Positions 13,701-26,059 are shown, counted from the first letter of the stretch. The stretch is DNA of 64,000 nt from Sweltsa coloradensis (GCA_024449915.1 JAMZAV010000161.1:1116001-1180000); one strand, 5' to 3'. The notes: generated by a model from the letters alone, not told the origin. Program-made: numbers and translations.

Positions 13701-16700
13701 ATTTTATAAAAAAAAAAAAATTAAAATTTATTTTTTATAAAAATTAAATTTTTTTTTAAAAAATTATTAAAATTTTTTTTAATATTTTTAACCCATTTTC
13801 CCCCGACTTCTATCTCGCCCATTTCTTTCTAGTGTGAGGAAACAAAAGAAACGCAACATCGCAGGACCCACAAATTATTTAAAAAGAGACGGGTCTAGGG
13901 GCCCGATCCGAGCTGTAAATCATGCCCACAAATCAAAGTACTTGACTGTAGTGCATTGTACTTATATCACGACAGAATGTCTGTCATCTCTACATTCTCC
14001 CCTGGTATAATACAATCATCCTACATTTGAGGGTTTCAGACCCGGTATTGTACATGTAAGCAAGAACATATGCTTGTTCATTCCATAATTATTCTAAACT
14101 AGGAAAACGCGTAAGTCCCGCCGCGTTGTTGGATGAGCGGAATTGGTGCATTGAGCTGCCAGTGTTACGCGGATTTTCTGTTGTTCTGTGAAAAAATTAT
14201 TACTTAGTCGAGAATTTTTTTTAAATTAAATTAAATAAAATAAAAAGTTTACTTAATTTTTTAATAAATCGTAATTTAAAAAAAAAATCGTCAAATTGCA
14301 ATTTCATAAGAAATAATTATTCGATTGCGCTCAAATTTAACACAAGTATATTAATTCATGAAATTAAGGTTCTGTGAAAAAATCATTACAATAGGATAAA
14401 GCATGTAGGTTTTAAACAAGTAAAAAAATTATTTAAAAAAAGAAAAAATCCGTAAAATTTCGATTTTCATAAGAAATAATTTTTTGATTACGCTCAAATT
14501 TTCACCCCGAATATCTTAATTCATAACTTAAGGTTCTGTGAAAAAATCATCACAATCGGATAAGCGTGTAGGTGTTATAAGTCGAAGAAATTTTTAAAAA
14601 AATCGAAAAAAATCGTAAAATCGCGTTTTTTATAAGAAAAAAATTCCCGATTGCGCTCAAAAACGTGGCAGTTCTAAGTTCAGAGATTCAAAGGCCCTCC
14701 ATAAAATTTCATCGCAATCGCAGTATCGGTTTAGCCGGAATCGTGTTCACAAACAACAAAAAAAAAAAAAACAAAAAAACAAAAAAACAAAAAAAAAAAC
14801 AAAAACAAAAACAAAAACATCCGGATTTTTTTCTCCAGTGTAGTGAAATGAATTTTCGCTTCGCTCGCTACGCTCATCCAAACTAAACTTAACTATTCAA
14901 AAACTAAAACTTAACTTCCTGCACTCGGACTCCATAAAATATGTTTTACTGGAACTACCTGCGATCGTGGTGATAATTATTTGAGTTATACTTGAACAGT
15001 TGAATCAAAACCATCGCTTTGACATTTGTACTTACTACCATAGCCTGTAGGCGTATGCATAAGGAAGTTATGCTAAGAAATTACAAAAAGGATATTTGTT
15101 TTTTATTTGTTATTTACTACCATAGCCTGTAGGCGTATACAAAAGGACGTTATGCTAAGAAATTACAAAAAGGATATTTGTTGTTTATTGTTATTTACTA
15201 CCATAGCCTGTAGGCGTATACATAAGGACGTTATGTAAGAAATTAAAAAAAGGATATTTGTTGTTTATTTGTTATTTACTACCAAAATCCTGTAGGCTAT
15301 ACATAAGGGACGTTATGCTAAGAAATTACAAAAAGGATATTTGTTGTTTATTTGTTATTTACTACCATAGCCTGTAGGCGTATACATAAGGACGTTATGC
15401 TAAGAAATTAAAAAAAGGATTTTGTTGTTTATTTGTTTTTTATACCATAGCCTGTGGGCGTATACATAAGGACGTTATGCTAAGAAATTACAAAAAGGAT
15501 ATTTGTGACTTGATGATAATTTTTTAACATTTTAATTTCTATTAATTAATTTATTTACATGATCAAAGAGCGTTTTGATGTGAGTGGTAATTTCCTTAAG
15601 CTCATTGAGAATTTTCTTACAGATCGAAAGCAACGTGTAATTATTGCCGGTTCATTTTCCTCTTGGTTTCCAGTGTTATCGGGTATCCCTCAAGGCAGTG
15701 TATTGGGCCTTCTCCTTTTCGTGTTGTTTGTGGACGATCTTGTAGACAGACTTAAACCATTTGCTTGTGATTTTATTTTGTACGCTGACGATTGTAAAAT
15801 TTTTAAAATTGTGTCGAAATTATGTGATGCAATCGCTCTTCAAGATGCATTAGCAGCGTTTTCTCAGTGGTGTTTGGATTGGCTTCTTCGTCCTAATCCT
15901 GATAAGTGCTCATTGTTAACAATTTCATTTCGGAAATTCCTATTAGTCTGTAATTATAATTTGTCGGGGCAAGTCATTTAGCGAGTAACTAAAATGAAAG
16001 ATCTTGGTGTCATTATGGATTCGAAATTCATTTTCATTGAGCACATTTCCAAAATAACTTCAAAAGTCATGTCCCTATTGGGTTTATTATATAGGTTCAC
16101 CGATATTCGTGACCTAACTGCTCTAGAATCATATTTCACGGGCTGTGTTTTACCTGTGATTAAGTACTGTACTCCAATTTGGGCATTATCAGCTGATACC
16201 AACATTAAAAATTAAGTACTTTCATTTTCTGTGCAATTGTAAAATCAAACGTGTCCCAGCTTTTAATGCCTGGCCTCGTCAACAAATATGAGTGAAATTT
16301 TCATGACAGATCTAGCCACTCGAAGAAAACGCTGTGACATGTCTTTCTTGCACCGTATCATCAATGGCATTTTCCGGTCCACCAGTCTTCTCTCCATGTT
16401 TCCACTTCATGTTCCATCCCGCTTTACTAGGCTTAAGCACCTTTTCCATGTAGCTAGACCTAGACTTTCTTTTACACGTAGATCTATCACCTTTCGTTTA
16501 CCTTCATTTTATAATAATTTACCTAATTTACCAAAGTTCGACATATTCTCTGATTTTAATTCTTTCAAAAATCAATCCGTGATTGGACTGCAGTTGAATA
16601 TCATTAGCATTTTCCCCTCTATTCTTTTAAACTTTGTTTACTCCTATGTTTTGTTGCACTTATAATTTTGATATATTTGTTTATTGTTCAACAATATAAA

Positions 16701-19700
16701 TAATTATTTGTTAATTTGTAGGTTTATTAATGTAATTTTAATTTTAACTTATTTATATATTTTATATTAGGATTGTCTATGTAAAATGGTACTTGTGCTG
16801 TACGAGACTCTTATATAAATAAATAAATAAGTAATATAACGCGCGCGGCAGGCATTTGATACCGGTGGGGGGGGGGGGAGCAAACCATTTTTTGGGGGGC
16901 AAGTACCCCCACAGCCCTCAACCCCCGTAGTGCCGCCACCAAGCGTGCGACTGCAGGATCGACGACACTTCGCTGCCCCGCACCACCATTTTGCATACAA
17001 GTCAAACTGGACTCGTTCGATTTTGCCAAAAGAGTCGATAGATCTAAATTTTAGCTTGTGGAGATTAATTCTATGTCTCAAAATATTGTGAGTAAAATAA
17101 ATAAAAGAGTTTGTATTATTTCCGAACGGTTTCAGAACCTTGCATAAGATACCGACCGACGGAGTATTTGGCATCCCTGTCAACAAGACAATCAACAACG
17201 TGACAACACTGGCGTGGGACGGGATGGTCGCCATGTTGTTGAACGACGAATGTGACGTCACTTCCAGTGCTGCCACCATGACCACTGAGCGAGGTTTAGC
17301 TGTGTCTTATACTTTGCCGGTCTTCACATCTTCGTGAGTTTTTTTTCTTCTAAGAGTATATTCTATTACTAGTGTTCGCTAACGCAATTTCCAGTCATGT
17401 TGATGGATCAGCGTTTTTTGCTTTTTTGTCCCCTTTTCTGTGTGTTAAGACTGTTGGCTAAGCTCGAGAAAACCAGGCTTTGACGCAGAACGCAGAAGTA
17501 AATTCAGGATCACTTGAAGCTCTATCATTTGTCCTATCGGGTTGTGGTTTGCACCAAAATATTAAGGCTATTGTACCACCTCTGGCCGATAATTTGAAAG
17601 TCGAAGAAACATGTCTGAAAAGTTTGCTGAATGAAAGAAGGCCTTTAAAATAACAGGAGAAAAAATTGTGAATTTTTTTGGGCGGGACATAACCTCACTT
17701 TTGGAAATTATATTTAGATTTTTGGACAAAAGTGTAATATACAAATCTAGTTCAAAATTAAATTTTGAGAATCGGTTTTCTGCACATAGTTTCTAAACAC
17801 CATTAGCTATAACTTGATTATAGCTAAAATGGTTTTCAGAAAATAACAGTTTGTGTAGGATTTTTTTTGTCAAACGGTACAAATACGAGTTTGTTCCAGT
17901 TTTGTACCGTTTGACAAAAAAATTCGTACACCAACTGTTATTTTCAGAAAACTATTTTAGCTATAGTCAAGTTATAGCTAAAGGTGTTTAGAAACTATGT
18001 CCAGAAAACCGATTCTCAAAATTTAATTTTGAACTAGATTTGTATATTACACTTTTGTCCAAAAATCTAAATATAATTTCCAAAAGTGAGGTATGTCCCG
18101 CCCCAAAAAAATTCACATTTTTTTTCTGTTATTTTAAAGGCCTTTCATTCAGCAAACTTTTCAGACATGTTTCTTCGACTTTCAAATTATCGGCCAGATG
18201 TGGTACAATAGCCTCAAGTAAGAATGTGAAATAGTTGGTATCAAGGCACATTTTCCAAATACTACTCTTTTTTCTTTTTAACTTACCGTAAATATGACAC
18301 CAAACAGTTAATTGATAGTAATTTCCCAATTTTGTGAAAGAGACAATTATTTGAAATTTCAAAATCGGCTTTGATAGAGACACGCGCTCATCCTTTGTGA
18401 ACAGACTCCCAAAAATGCAGAATTTTAGGATGAAAATTAAAGGTAAAAAAGCGGTACGTTCTGTATGTGAAATTAACTGGATTTGACGATCGAGCGGTTT
18501 TTTAAATGGACAATTAACATTGTAAAAAAAGTTGGCTCGAGCTTGACATACAGTCTTAACTTGTTAAGCAAGCGAAGCGAGCGTTTCCATTTGACTCTGC
18601 CGGAAAAAATAGTCACTGTTTTGTTTTTTTTTTGTATGTCTCGCCATAACGTTCGAATGGAGGCTCGGATCGAGTTGAAATTTGGACCATCCGTAAGCTT
18701 TGATCTGGATTGAATGCCATTAGTTTTGTGGCAAAATCGTTCAAAAAGTTATAAAGTTACATTAAAGTTAATCGATTTTTTTTTTTAAAACTAAACGGCG
18801 ACAAAATCTGAGGTTGGCCAAATCATTTAGAATGTCCGTCCGGTCACGAATATGTTAATTTTATTTTGATCCGATAAGCAGTGTAGATGGAAATTACATT
18901 TTAACAAAAGTAACGTTACCATGGCAACGAAAAGTCGCACGAGGTTTCTGGCCTCTATGCACTGCCACCTAGAATTAATCAAAATACTATCGAGGAAGCA
19001 GTGTACTATTTGTTACCAAAGAGTTAAAATAGTTTTCCCAAAGAAATGATGTCAAGGTCCTCTAGATGGCGGTGGATTTTATCCACAAAGTAAAGGTTTA
19101 TCCACGGGTTTACCCAAATACCTTGCCAATAATAAATAATATTGGAAACTTGGCCCCGTGGACAGCGAACGTCGCAAATATTAAAATTTAAAAAAAATGT
19201 GCAATGTGTGTCTAGCTATAGCACGTGCTCGCTTATCAACGCGTCCAACTGGGCGTTTCCTAGTTTAAATACAGGCAAGGTCTTCGCTTCTTACGCTATA
19301 TATAGTTGCATTGAAGGATGAGTGTTTTGGTCTTTTTGGGTCATCTTTTTATAAGCATTAAATTGATTCATTTTCTTAATCTTTTGTCAAGTCTTTTTAA
19401 ACGCAGTCTTACATTCTAAGCATAATTATCAACCTTTATTATGTTATCGTTATTATATCAATGTACATGTTTGAGTCACGTGACAATTTTGACATGAAAG
19501 TTTAGATGCCCTTCTCACACGTGATGGGCATCAATGTGTTACAGCAACAATAACAAAGTTTTGTTCTGTACCTAAATAAGGAAGGGAATTTCGTTTACTG
19601 ATTACAAAATGGCTGATTGAAGAGGGAAGGGAATTACTGATTTAAAACATGTCCGACAAAGGTGTGTGTGATCATGGAGTTATAAATAGTACTCTCATCC

Positions 19701-22700
19701 AACTCCATGGTGTGATATTGCAGGTATGTTGTTTACATGAAGAAACCCGACAGAAAGGCTGTGAACTGGACGGATTGGATGGCACCGTTCAGTCCCGCGC
19801 TTTGGGCAGCCTTCATATTTCAGACCATTGTCTCCGCAATACTCATGGTTGGCGTGTGCTGGCTGGTAAGCTTATAATTATTGTTAAAAGTAATTTTCTA
19901 GGTAAAATAAAAACATGAATCTGAGATCTGTTTCCTTATAGATATTTGTGCATGATACATGAAACAAAATTGTCATCGGTGGATTAATCAAATTAATAAA
20001 TTCGTTTCTAAATTAGGGATAAAATGACTACTTTTAATGATTTGGTGGCGGTGCCTGGTAGCTGATCAAGATGCTAGAACCGAAATTATCAAGAATCAGA
20101 AAAAAACTAAACTGTGGATAAAATTACTATTTCAATAGATTTAGTGGAGGTGCCGGGTCTACGATCTAGAAATTACAAGGGGAATTATTCTAGTACACAC
20201 CACGTTATGTTTAACCAAATATCCACTGCAGTTCATATCATTTTGAACCATAAATGATTCAACAAATGCCGGAACATTCTTCAAACTTTCATCGGTTTAC
20301 ACAGCAGCTAATAAGTTTAACAAATTCAGTGATAAAACATTGCCGGATTAAACAATAACGGTTCTTTTCAGAACAGAATCTAACCTCATTACAGATTGTA
20401 TTACGTTATTTATATAAGAATTGTGGTTTCTTATAAGAAAGAGTTACCAAAGAGTATAAACTTGAACAAAAAATATAATATCATATTATAAAACGATACA
20501 ATTTTCGTTTCATAACTAACGGCAAAGTATTTTTTAAATGTTCCCATATGTTTTTATTATAAAAATATTTCAAACAATATATAATCAGGACGAAAACCTT
20601 ATGTTGTCAAAAGATACGAAGAATTTAAATTTTCCTAAAAAGCTCAATACAGCCTTGATCTTCCTACACACTGTGAGTATACGGTCTCACAGATAAGTCT
20701 TCCTGATCACACTATTAAACTGAATGGTCAAAACTGACGTTCCTCAAGGATCTTCTTCCACCCCACTCATGTTTGTTCTTGTAGGTGAGGCGGTACGGTA
20801 CAACAGAAACCGAGACAGAAACAGACCTAAAACTCTACGACCAGCTCTTTCTTGCTTACGGCGCCATCATCTGCCAACAAGGACAAGAGGAGAAAACACC
20901 CAGATCATGGGCCTGCAGGATTCTTTTCTTCATCGTCTATATATCTGGTACTCTGACAAATACAAAAGAATTCCAGGAAATCCATTTTAAAATGTCTCAA
21001 TATCCAGAATTGATAATATTTTTCAAGTAAAGATCAGGACATACAGGTAGAATTATTATAGCTAAAACATGTTTTGAATTTAGCTATTATTTTACTTTTA
21101 TGAATTGAGCAATCGGGCACCTACCTATCTTCTGATTGGTCAAACGATACCAGATTTAATTTAGCTGTAAGATAGCAATGTGCTCCTGATAAATAATACA
21201 GTGAATTTTTAGTTTTATTTGTTTAATTTGTATTAATCAGTTAATGGTTGAATAGGATAAATGTCAAATAAATAAACCAACGTACCCAATATATATCTAC
21301 AAGTAGGCCTACAGACAGATCCTCGCGATAACCCTCAGTATTGTTGTTACAGGTGTGATCCTCATCGCAAGCTACTCTGGATCCATCATCTCTAACCTGA
21401 CCGTCATCAGACTTGACCTTCCGTTCAATGATCTTAGAGGTCTCCTCAAGAACGGCGAGTATCATCTCGGTACTCTTCACTTCTCATTCATCTTCGAGAT
21501 ATTCCGGGTAAAATTACTTGTGTATTATACTTCAATTCTTACCCTTGCATCCTAAATTACAGATCTATTGGAGTATCTTACACTGATTCCAAGTATTAAT
21601 ACAAACTAGTGTACTTTACGAGGTTTGCTGTTATCATTGTATTTATTTACTGCATTTTGTATTGTTATTTCAATTTGTTTGTAAAATATAGAATTATATA
21701 AAATCTATATCATCGAAAATTAATTTGGGTTTAATTATTTTAAAATATATTAGATTTTATATTTTGTAAGTTAGGAATGTGATGAGGCTTAAAAGATTTA
21801 GATCAATAATTCTCGTTTTCACACGCCCTCCATAGTTGATCTAGATTTTAAATCCAGACTCGATATCGTTTCGAAATATTGATATTGTATAGCATTTATT
21901 TGTTTTTAAATACCCAGTATACCTCATAACGGAACACTATGTAAACCCTACACTTAACACATTTTCATTCAGATTTTCGTTTGTAGACTTCCGTTGAAGG
22001 GCTGTTCCACGAGCTTTACAAGCGAAACATTATCAGCGACCCCGCCAACCTGATAGAAGACAACTTCGTCGGCTTCAAGCGAGTCTGCGATAAGAACTTC
22101 GCCTTCATCTCCAACCCCGAGGCCGCCTCGCTCTGGCGGGACAAGGTCAACTGCACCATCGTCAATCTACCCGAGGTGTTCGTCAAGTACACGAACGGAT
22201 TCATGTTGCCCAAGAATAGTCCTTACCTTGATCTCTTCAACAACAAGTAAGAAACATTTTTTTGTTGCTTCTCAATTGATTTTTTTCTATTTTCTATTTT
22301 TTAATTGATCTTTTATACTGCATTTATTATTTATTTAATCGTTATTTATTTATCTAAAAACTTATAATTACAGAGTAATTAAGTAAATGGTATCATGCAG
22401 GAAGATATCGCTAGATTTGCTTACGATGTGAAGTCGTTTTTATACCACGTAGACTGATATATTTTACATTAAAGTTTGTATTACACTCATGCACTGTCTC
22501 TCTTATACTATACACATTGTTCTCTCTCAGTTTATCAGATAAAATTTATCAATAAAAAATTTTATCAGATAAATATCATCAATTCTAGTTCAAAGAGTTT
22601 TTTTTTGTTGGTCTTTCACTGGCTTCAAGAGGATAATGCCGTTTGTTCACGATGGTTTTATATTTTATTTTGCAACCAACAGATTCTCAGGCTCTATTTT

Positions 22701-25700
22701 TTACATTACAAATTCAATTTTTTCCGATACGACACAATAATAAGTAATTAATTCTAATATCGTTAATATAACTAACGTTATGTAGAATATATTTTAAACA
22801 CTCAGTTTAGTTTCGATTGTATAGCTTGATCACATAGTTGTACCCATTCGATATGATCATTCGATGATAATTTCTTCCAATTACGACAAATATGTGTCAT
22901 AATTATGTTCTAATGTAATAAATCTACTTTTATAAAATTCATGTGTATGTCGATTTGTTTATTGAACTTACACGTGAAGATTCCTTTCCCTTCCCTGGAA
23001 AACGAAGGGTTTGTCTTGTGTATGGTTCGTTTTCGTTTATTTCGTTCTAGACGACTACCTTGCTTCGCTCGATACAAATAATATTACCAGTGAAATAAAA
23101 TATCAATACACATAGTTATTTTTTCATAGTGACTTAAAATAATGATACACCACACAAAGTACTAGGCATACATTCTAATTAGCATAATTAAACTAATCTA
23201 GGTTTTACGTGGTTTTATTGCAGGCTACTCAAGCTCACTAATGATGGCGTCCTTCGTAAAATCTTCCGCATGTTCATGTTCAAAGAGGAAGAACTCCAAC
23301 AGAATGTGTTCAAGAGTATTGTTCTGGAGGATGTGACGCCCATGCTGGTTATAGTCGTGGCTGGGGGGCTTATTGGGTAAGTACGTCACTGAAGACATAG
23401 ACGTGTCTAACAACACGGCAGTCTGGCTGTTATAGTGCACGTTTGGGGTTATGAGTTAAGAAACCACATACACCCCAAGTAAAAAAAATTTCGCTAAAAC
23501 GTTGTTGTTTTGTAATAAATAATGCTCGCTTTTTTTGGATTATCTGTTTTATGAATTCGTTGTTAGTGAGTTTATATTATCTAGATCGAAATTATACATT
23601 TTTAATTCTACACACAATAAGACAAATATTATGTCTTGTTTTACATTGTTGTTGTAATGTTATTATAACCAAACTGTACTATTCTTATTTTATGTTTGTT
23701 TTGCATTTATGCAATTAGTTTTTAATGTTTTTTTTGTACTAAGTTTCTGTTTGTTGACTTGAATTTTTTTCGATGGCTTGTTTCTTGTGATAATGTAATG
23801 TGAAACTCATCTGGATTCACAGCATTGCATACATGATAGTGTCATGATTTCAAATAACAAGTATTATATTATACGCATTTTTGAGTTGAAAGAATAAGCC
23901 AATACGTACAAAAAGGGTATAATATGGTAAATGAACTTAATGAAGTGTTTTCATTTTGGTTTTTGGTTGATATTTACGGAAAAATTCAAACTGTGACTTA
24001 CCATATTGTAACGCAAACTGTAAACGTACCTTTTTATAAATTATAACATTTTTTAAAGAAATGCAAGTGCTCGTACAATAACACGAAACGAATGTACATA
24101 AAGCATAAAAAGACAACAAATAAACGCAATAATTAATGAGTTAAGTCGAATTATTAAGGCCAGTTGTAAGTGATTAATCACAGGCCAAGGTCGAATAAAT
24201 GTTGCTCTAGGTGTTGCCAATGATACGGTAAGTGCGTACATAGCCTTCATTAACAATATGAAGTGTTAGTCTTGTCATTTGTTACAGATGCGTTTCAGAG
24301 ATAAATTATTAAAGAAAGAAATAACTCGTAGAAGGGCAACATTGTATTGTAATAATATGTATCACTACAAAGTTGGCAGTCACGGTAAACCTACTTTAAT
24401 GTTGGCGCACGTAATGTTACCGCCTGAATCATAGAATACATTAATTAATTAATTAGACAACCGTTACTTTTTAAATTAAACAAAAACACATTCATTGCCA
24501 AACGTTTATACGTCTTGAACAATTACGGGTTTCTGATTTGACTCATTTGGTTTCGCTTTTAAAAGAGTGAGTTCTCAAAATAATAACTTAATATATACAC
24601 AATAACACAAATTAGCAACACAGTTCGTAATTTGAAGAGAAACAATCTCGGATTTTTTTCAAAACGTTCAGGAACATTTTTGTATTACAAGACTCTGGTT
24701 TAACGGATGAGCTAGAACTACGTGTATTGCGACGGTCCAATCGTAATTTCAGAAACCACTTGTGTAGTTAGCAGGTTGTATTTTAAAAGTTTTGTTTAAT
24801 TAGAATTTGAATTACAATTTTATTACACAATTGAGGGTTATTCGGCGTCTTTGAGGCAAAAGCATTGGCTGCAGAGACAAATTTAAGGTTTATTTTTTAT
24901 GATAGGAAAAGCAAAACCTGGACTGATATTTTATAAAGATATCGTAAATTATTCATCGTTTTAAAGGAAACTGACTGAATCAGTTCCTGATATCTGACTG
25001 AGTAACTGTAGCTGGGTTCATATTTTGTATAGACAAAGTATTAAAAACATGAATTTGTACAAACTTTGACTACATGTGTCAAAATTTACACTTCAATTCA
25101 CAAACGTTTAATTACATGTCAGTAAAGCTCCTAGAAATGCGCAAAAAACTCAATTTTTTAAAAAAAGAACAGGTTTAAAACACAAAAATTAACAAATACC
25201 AAAACCAAACTTCATCAACGATAAAGTGATGAGTTGCATCGATGGTTGCATGAATTAATAAAATTGTCGAGAAAAAGCATGATAGTGTGTTGCTTTGTAA
25301 CCGTCTACACAACAAACTATTTCGTAAATGTAATCTAATGATATAGTCGCATAAAAAAGAAACGTTTTACAAAAATATTTAAAAAAAATAATTGCTCCTT
25401 TTCTATTAGCAAGGCTGGTCCAAGTGACTACTTGCATGAGGCACCTAAAACAAAGACTTGTCTTTAATCACGCGTCTGACCAAGGTCACTGTGTATGTTA
25501 CAGCTGTGTTATGGTCGGCCTGGAGCACGTGATACTAGACCAGCTAGACAAGCATCCAATCCCGGACATCGATCTAGCCACCGCCTTCGAGATGGCCAAA
25601 GAGAAGTTGCGTAACCGTCTTCAGCAGAGAGGCGGGAGGGCGGCGGGACCCAGGAGACAGATAGGACAGAACATGAAGAAGTTTGCGACCGACCGTCTGA

Positions 25701-25732
25701 CTAGGCCGGGGCTGCTGAAGAGGTTGCAGTGA
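7347..25732 (+). CDS. ionotropic receptor (variant ionotropic glutamate receptor), complete, 11 coding exons
   Basis: Ligand-gated cation channel subunit of the arthropod IR type, expected in the plasma membrane of sensory neurons. Exons: 7347-7503, 9858-10045, 11173-11475, 13023-13126, 17136-17333, 19724-19865, 20785-20947, 21353-21507, 21987-22246, 23224-23376 and 25504-25732. All have GT/AG borders and matching phases and give 683 residues. Seen: signal peptide (MKWLGIVVILSVATLTSTAG); S1 around residues 217-335 with TMTTER at 298-303, where R303 aligns by eye with the ligand-binding Arg of glutamate receptors; TM1 342-364; pore loop with CQQGQ at 394-398; TM2 about 406-432 with SYSGS in place of the SYTANLA gate; S2 471-560 with FAFISN at 508-513, where the glutamate-contact acid appears to be Asn; TM3 about 592-614; basic tail ending KRLQ. 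The start is the first ATG giving a signal peptide. The donor of exon 7 (GTACTC) is weak. A tandem paralogue lies upstream. The subfamily is not settled (an IR75-like receptor is one possibility). Confidence 0.88.
7671..7724. repeat. (CTTT)n microsatellite
   Basis: About 54 bp of nearly perfect CTTT repeats in intron 1 of the IR gene. Confidence 0.95.
7880..8288. mobile_element. foldback element with about 162-bp inverted arms
   Basis: The arm at 7880-8041 is nearly the exact reverse complement of about 8127-8288; for example ACAGATAACAAAAACTTGTA on the left mirrors TACAAGTTTTTGTTATCTGT on the right. About 85 bp separate the arms, and that spacer contains AATTTAAACGTAATA twice. No open frame is present. 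The near-perfect arms suggest a recent or maintained foldback (MITE-like) element in intron 1 of the IR gene. Confidence 0.85.
9270..9430 (+). repeat. dispersed repeat related to the internal repeats at 44665-44985
   Basis: Shares ACCTTAATGTCCATGTA and TAGCCCCACCCGT with both internal repeats of the element at 44483-45268, in the same orientation. Here I do not see the terminal motifs of that element, so this copy is either truncated or has a different boundary. It lies in intron 1 of the IR gene. Confidence 0.55.
10765..10800. repeat. perfect 13-bp stem / 10-nt loop inverted repeat
   Basis: GCAAGAAGGGGAT (10765-10777) and ATCCCCTTCTTGC (10788-10800) are exact reverse complements around TACAGCAGTT. 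It sits in intron 2 of the IR gene. I see no other copy in the window. Confidence 0.8.
11490..12570. repeat. dispersed repeat with abnormal homopolymer runs (intron 3)
   Basis: The left part (about 11545-11640, e.g. GAAGCTCTATC and TTGTGGTTTGCAC) also occurs at 17460-17555, next to the long inverted repeat of intron 5. From about 11690 to 12500 nearly every base class is drawn out into runs (AAAAAAA, TTTTTTT, GGGG), giving short Lys/Phe-rich open frames of no significance. It may be a genuine low-complexity repeat or an uncorrected assembly stretch. Confidence 0.5.
13190..13800. repeat. almost pure A/T low-complexity tract
   Basis: About 600 bp made almost only of short A and T runs, starting some 60 bp after the exon 4 donor of the IR gene (intron 4). 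No periodic unit is visible. The same concern about consensus quality applies as for 11690-12500. Confidence 0.8.
14096..14884 (+). mobile_element. short non-autonomous element with complementary ends, copy 2
   Basis: Left end ACTAGGAAAACGC, with AACGC (14106-14110) facing GCGTT (14123-14127). TTGGATGAGCG at 14129-14139 is the exact reverse complement of CGCTCATCCAA at 14871-14881. It contains repeated internal blocks with GGTTCTGTGAAAAAATCAT (about 14370 and 14530) and an A/C-rich run before the right end. No coding capacity. It lies in intron 4 of the IR gene. Confidence 0.65.
15030..15508. repeat. 82-bp tandem repeat, about six units
   Basis: Units contain ACTACCATAGCCTGTAGGCG, then ACATAAGGACGTTATGCTAA and AAAAAGGATATTTGTTG. 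The first two ACTACC starts are at 15034 and 15116, giving a period of 82. Units differ by single bases and small indels. The array ends about 50 bp before the reverse-transcriptase fragment and may be its 5' repeat region or an independent minisatellite. Confidence 0.85.
15540..16835 (+). mobile_element. 5'-truncated, degenerate non-LTR retrotransposon (jockey/CR1-like)
   Basis: The first open segment (15559-15981) encodes reverse-transcriptase core motifs: GIPQGSVLG, followed by FVLFVDDL, and the catalytic FILYADDCKIF. Further segments in other frames (15994-16215 and 16288-16665) encode the typical downstream region with VLPVIKYCTPIW and a C-terminal part with DMSFLHRIING. A stop codon and frame changes separate these segments, and no endonuclease is visible upstream, so the copy is dead. 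A (TAAA)n-type tail ends near 16835. It is inserted in sense orientation in intron 4 of the IR gene. Assignment to jockey or CR1 is by general motif appearance only. Confidence 0.85.
17460..17564. repeat. dispersed repeat shared with 11545-11640
   Basis: CGCAGAACG, GAAGCTCTATC, GTCCTATCG and TTGTGGTTTGCAC occur in the same order in intron 3 (about 11560-11635). It directly precedes the long inverted repeat and could be part of the same element. Confidence 0.55.
17565..18214. mobile_element. 650-bp near-perfect inverted repeat (foldback element)
   Basis: The left arm 17565-17883 and right arm 17901-18214 are reverse complements with few mismatches or small indels: AGGCTATTGTACCAC at the left edge mirrors GTGGTACAATAGCCT at the right edge, and AACGGTACAAA mirrors TTTGTACCGTT at the centre. 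The spacer is only about 17 bp. Short open frames in the arms are not mutually conserved. It lies in intron 5 of the IR gene, where its transcript would form a hairpin of more than 300 bp. Confidence 0.88.
18560..19268 (-). mobile_element. short non-autonomous element with complementary ends, copy in inverse orientation
   Basis: Reverse-strand counterpart of 785-1466. Shared blocks include ACGCGTTGATAAGCGAGCAC at one end, CCATGGCAACG in the middle and AACGCTCGCTTCGCT at the other end. Similarity runs through nearly the whole length. It lies in intron 5 of the IR gene, directly after the foldback element. Confidence 0.75.
20041..20162 (+). repeat. two copies of the GGTGGAGGTGCCGGGTC dispersed motif
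   Basis: GGTGGCGGTGCCTGGT at about 20044 and GTGGAGGTGCCGGGTCT at about 20143-20159, both in intron 6 of the IR gene. They belong to the interspersed family described at 44195, 45500, 47340, 50640 and 57490. Confidence 0.6.
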
Positions 25733-26059
25733 CGTCACTCGTTGCTGGAGATTTTACACCGTGTTAAGAACACATTAGGCTTGTGCGTTTGTCCACTATT
25801 TTTTATAACTGTTGTAAACTTTCGTTTTTCTGTTCACGCATAATAACCATTCTACCTTCCTTTGCCTAATAATACTTATCAATATATTATTAGATAATGA
25901 AATTTAAAAAAAATCTATATAAATATATTTTATTTTTAAATAATTTTATACGTTAAATGTTGTACCCTTTACCCCAATTTCTGTAGATATTTTTCTCACA
26001 GCTGTGACCAATCATCATTGTAGTAGAACAAACGAACAAACCTATTATCATCGGTTGTT

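Noticed and set aside
14665..14886. Lys-rich open frame
   Set aside because: Produced by the A/C-rich run at the end of the repeated element at 14096-14884.
15030..15508. CRISPR-like or gene-family array
   Set aside because: The 82-bp units are head-to-tail with no spacers and no open frame.
17565..18383. Protein-coding short open frames inside the long inverted repeat
   Set aside because: They are not conserved between the two arms and lack any domain.
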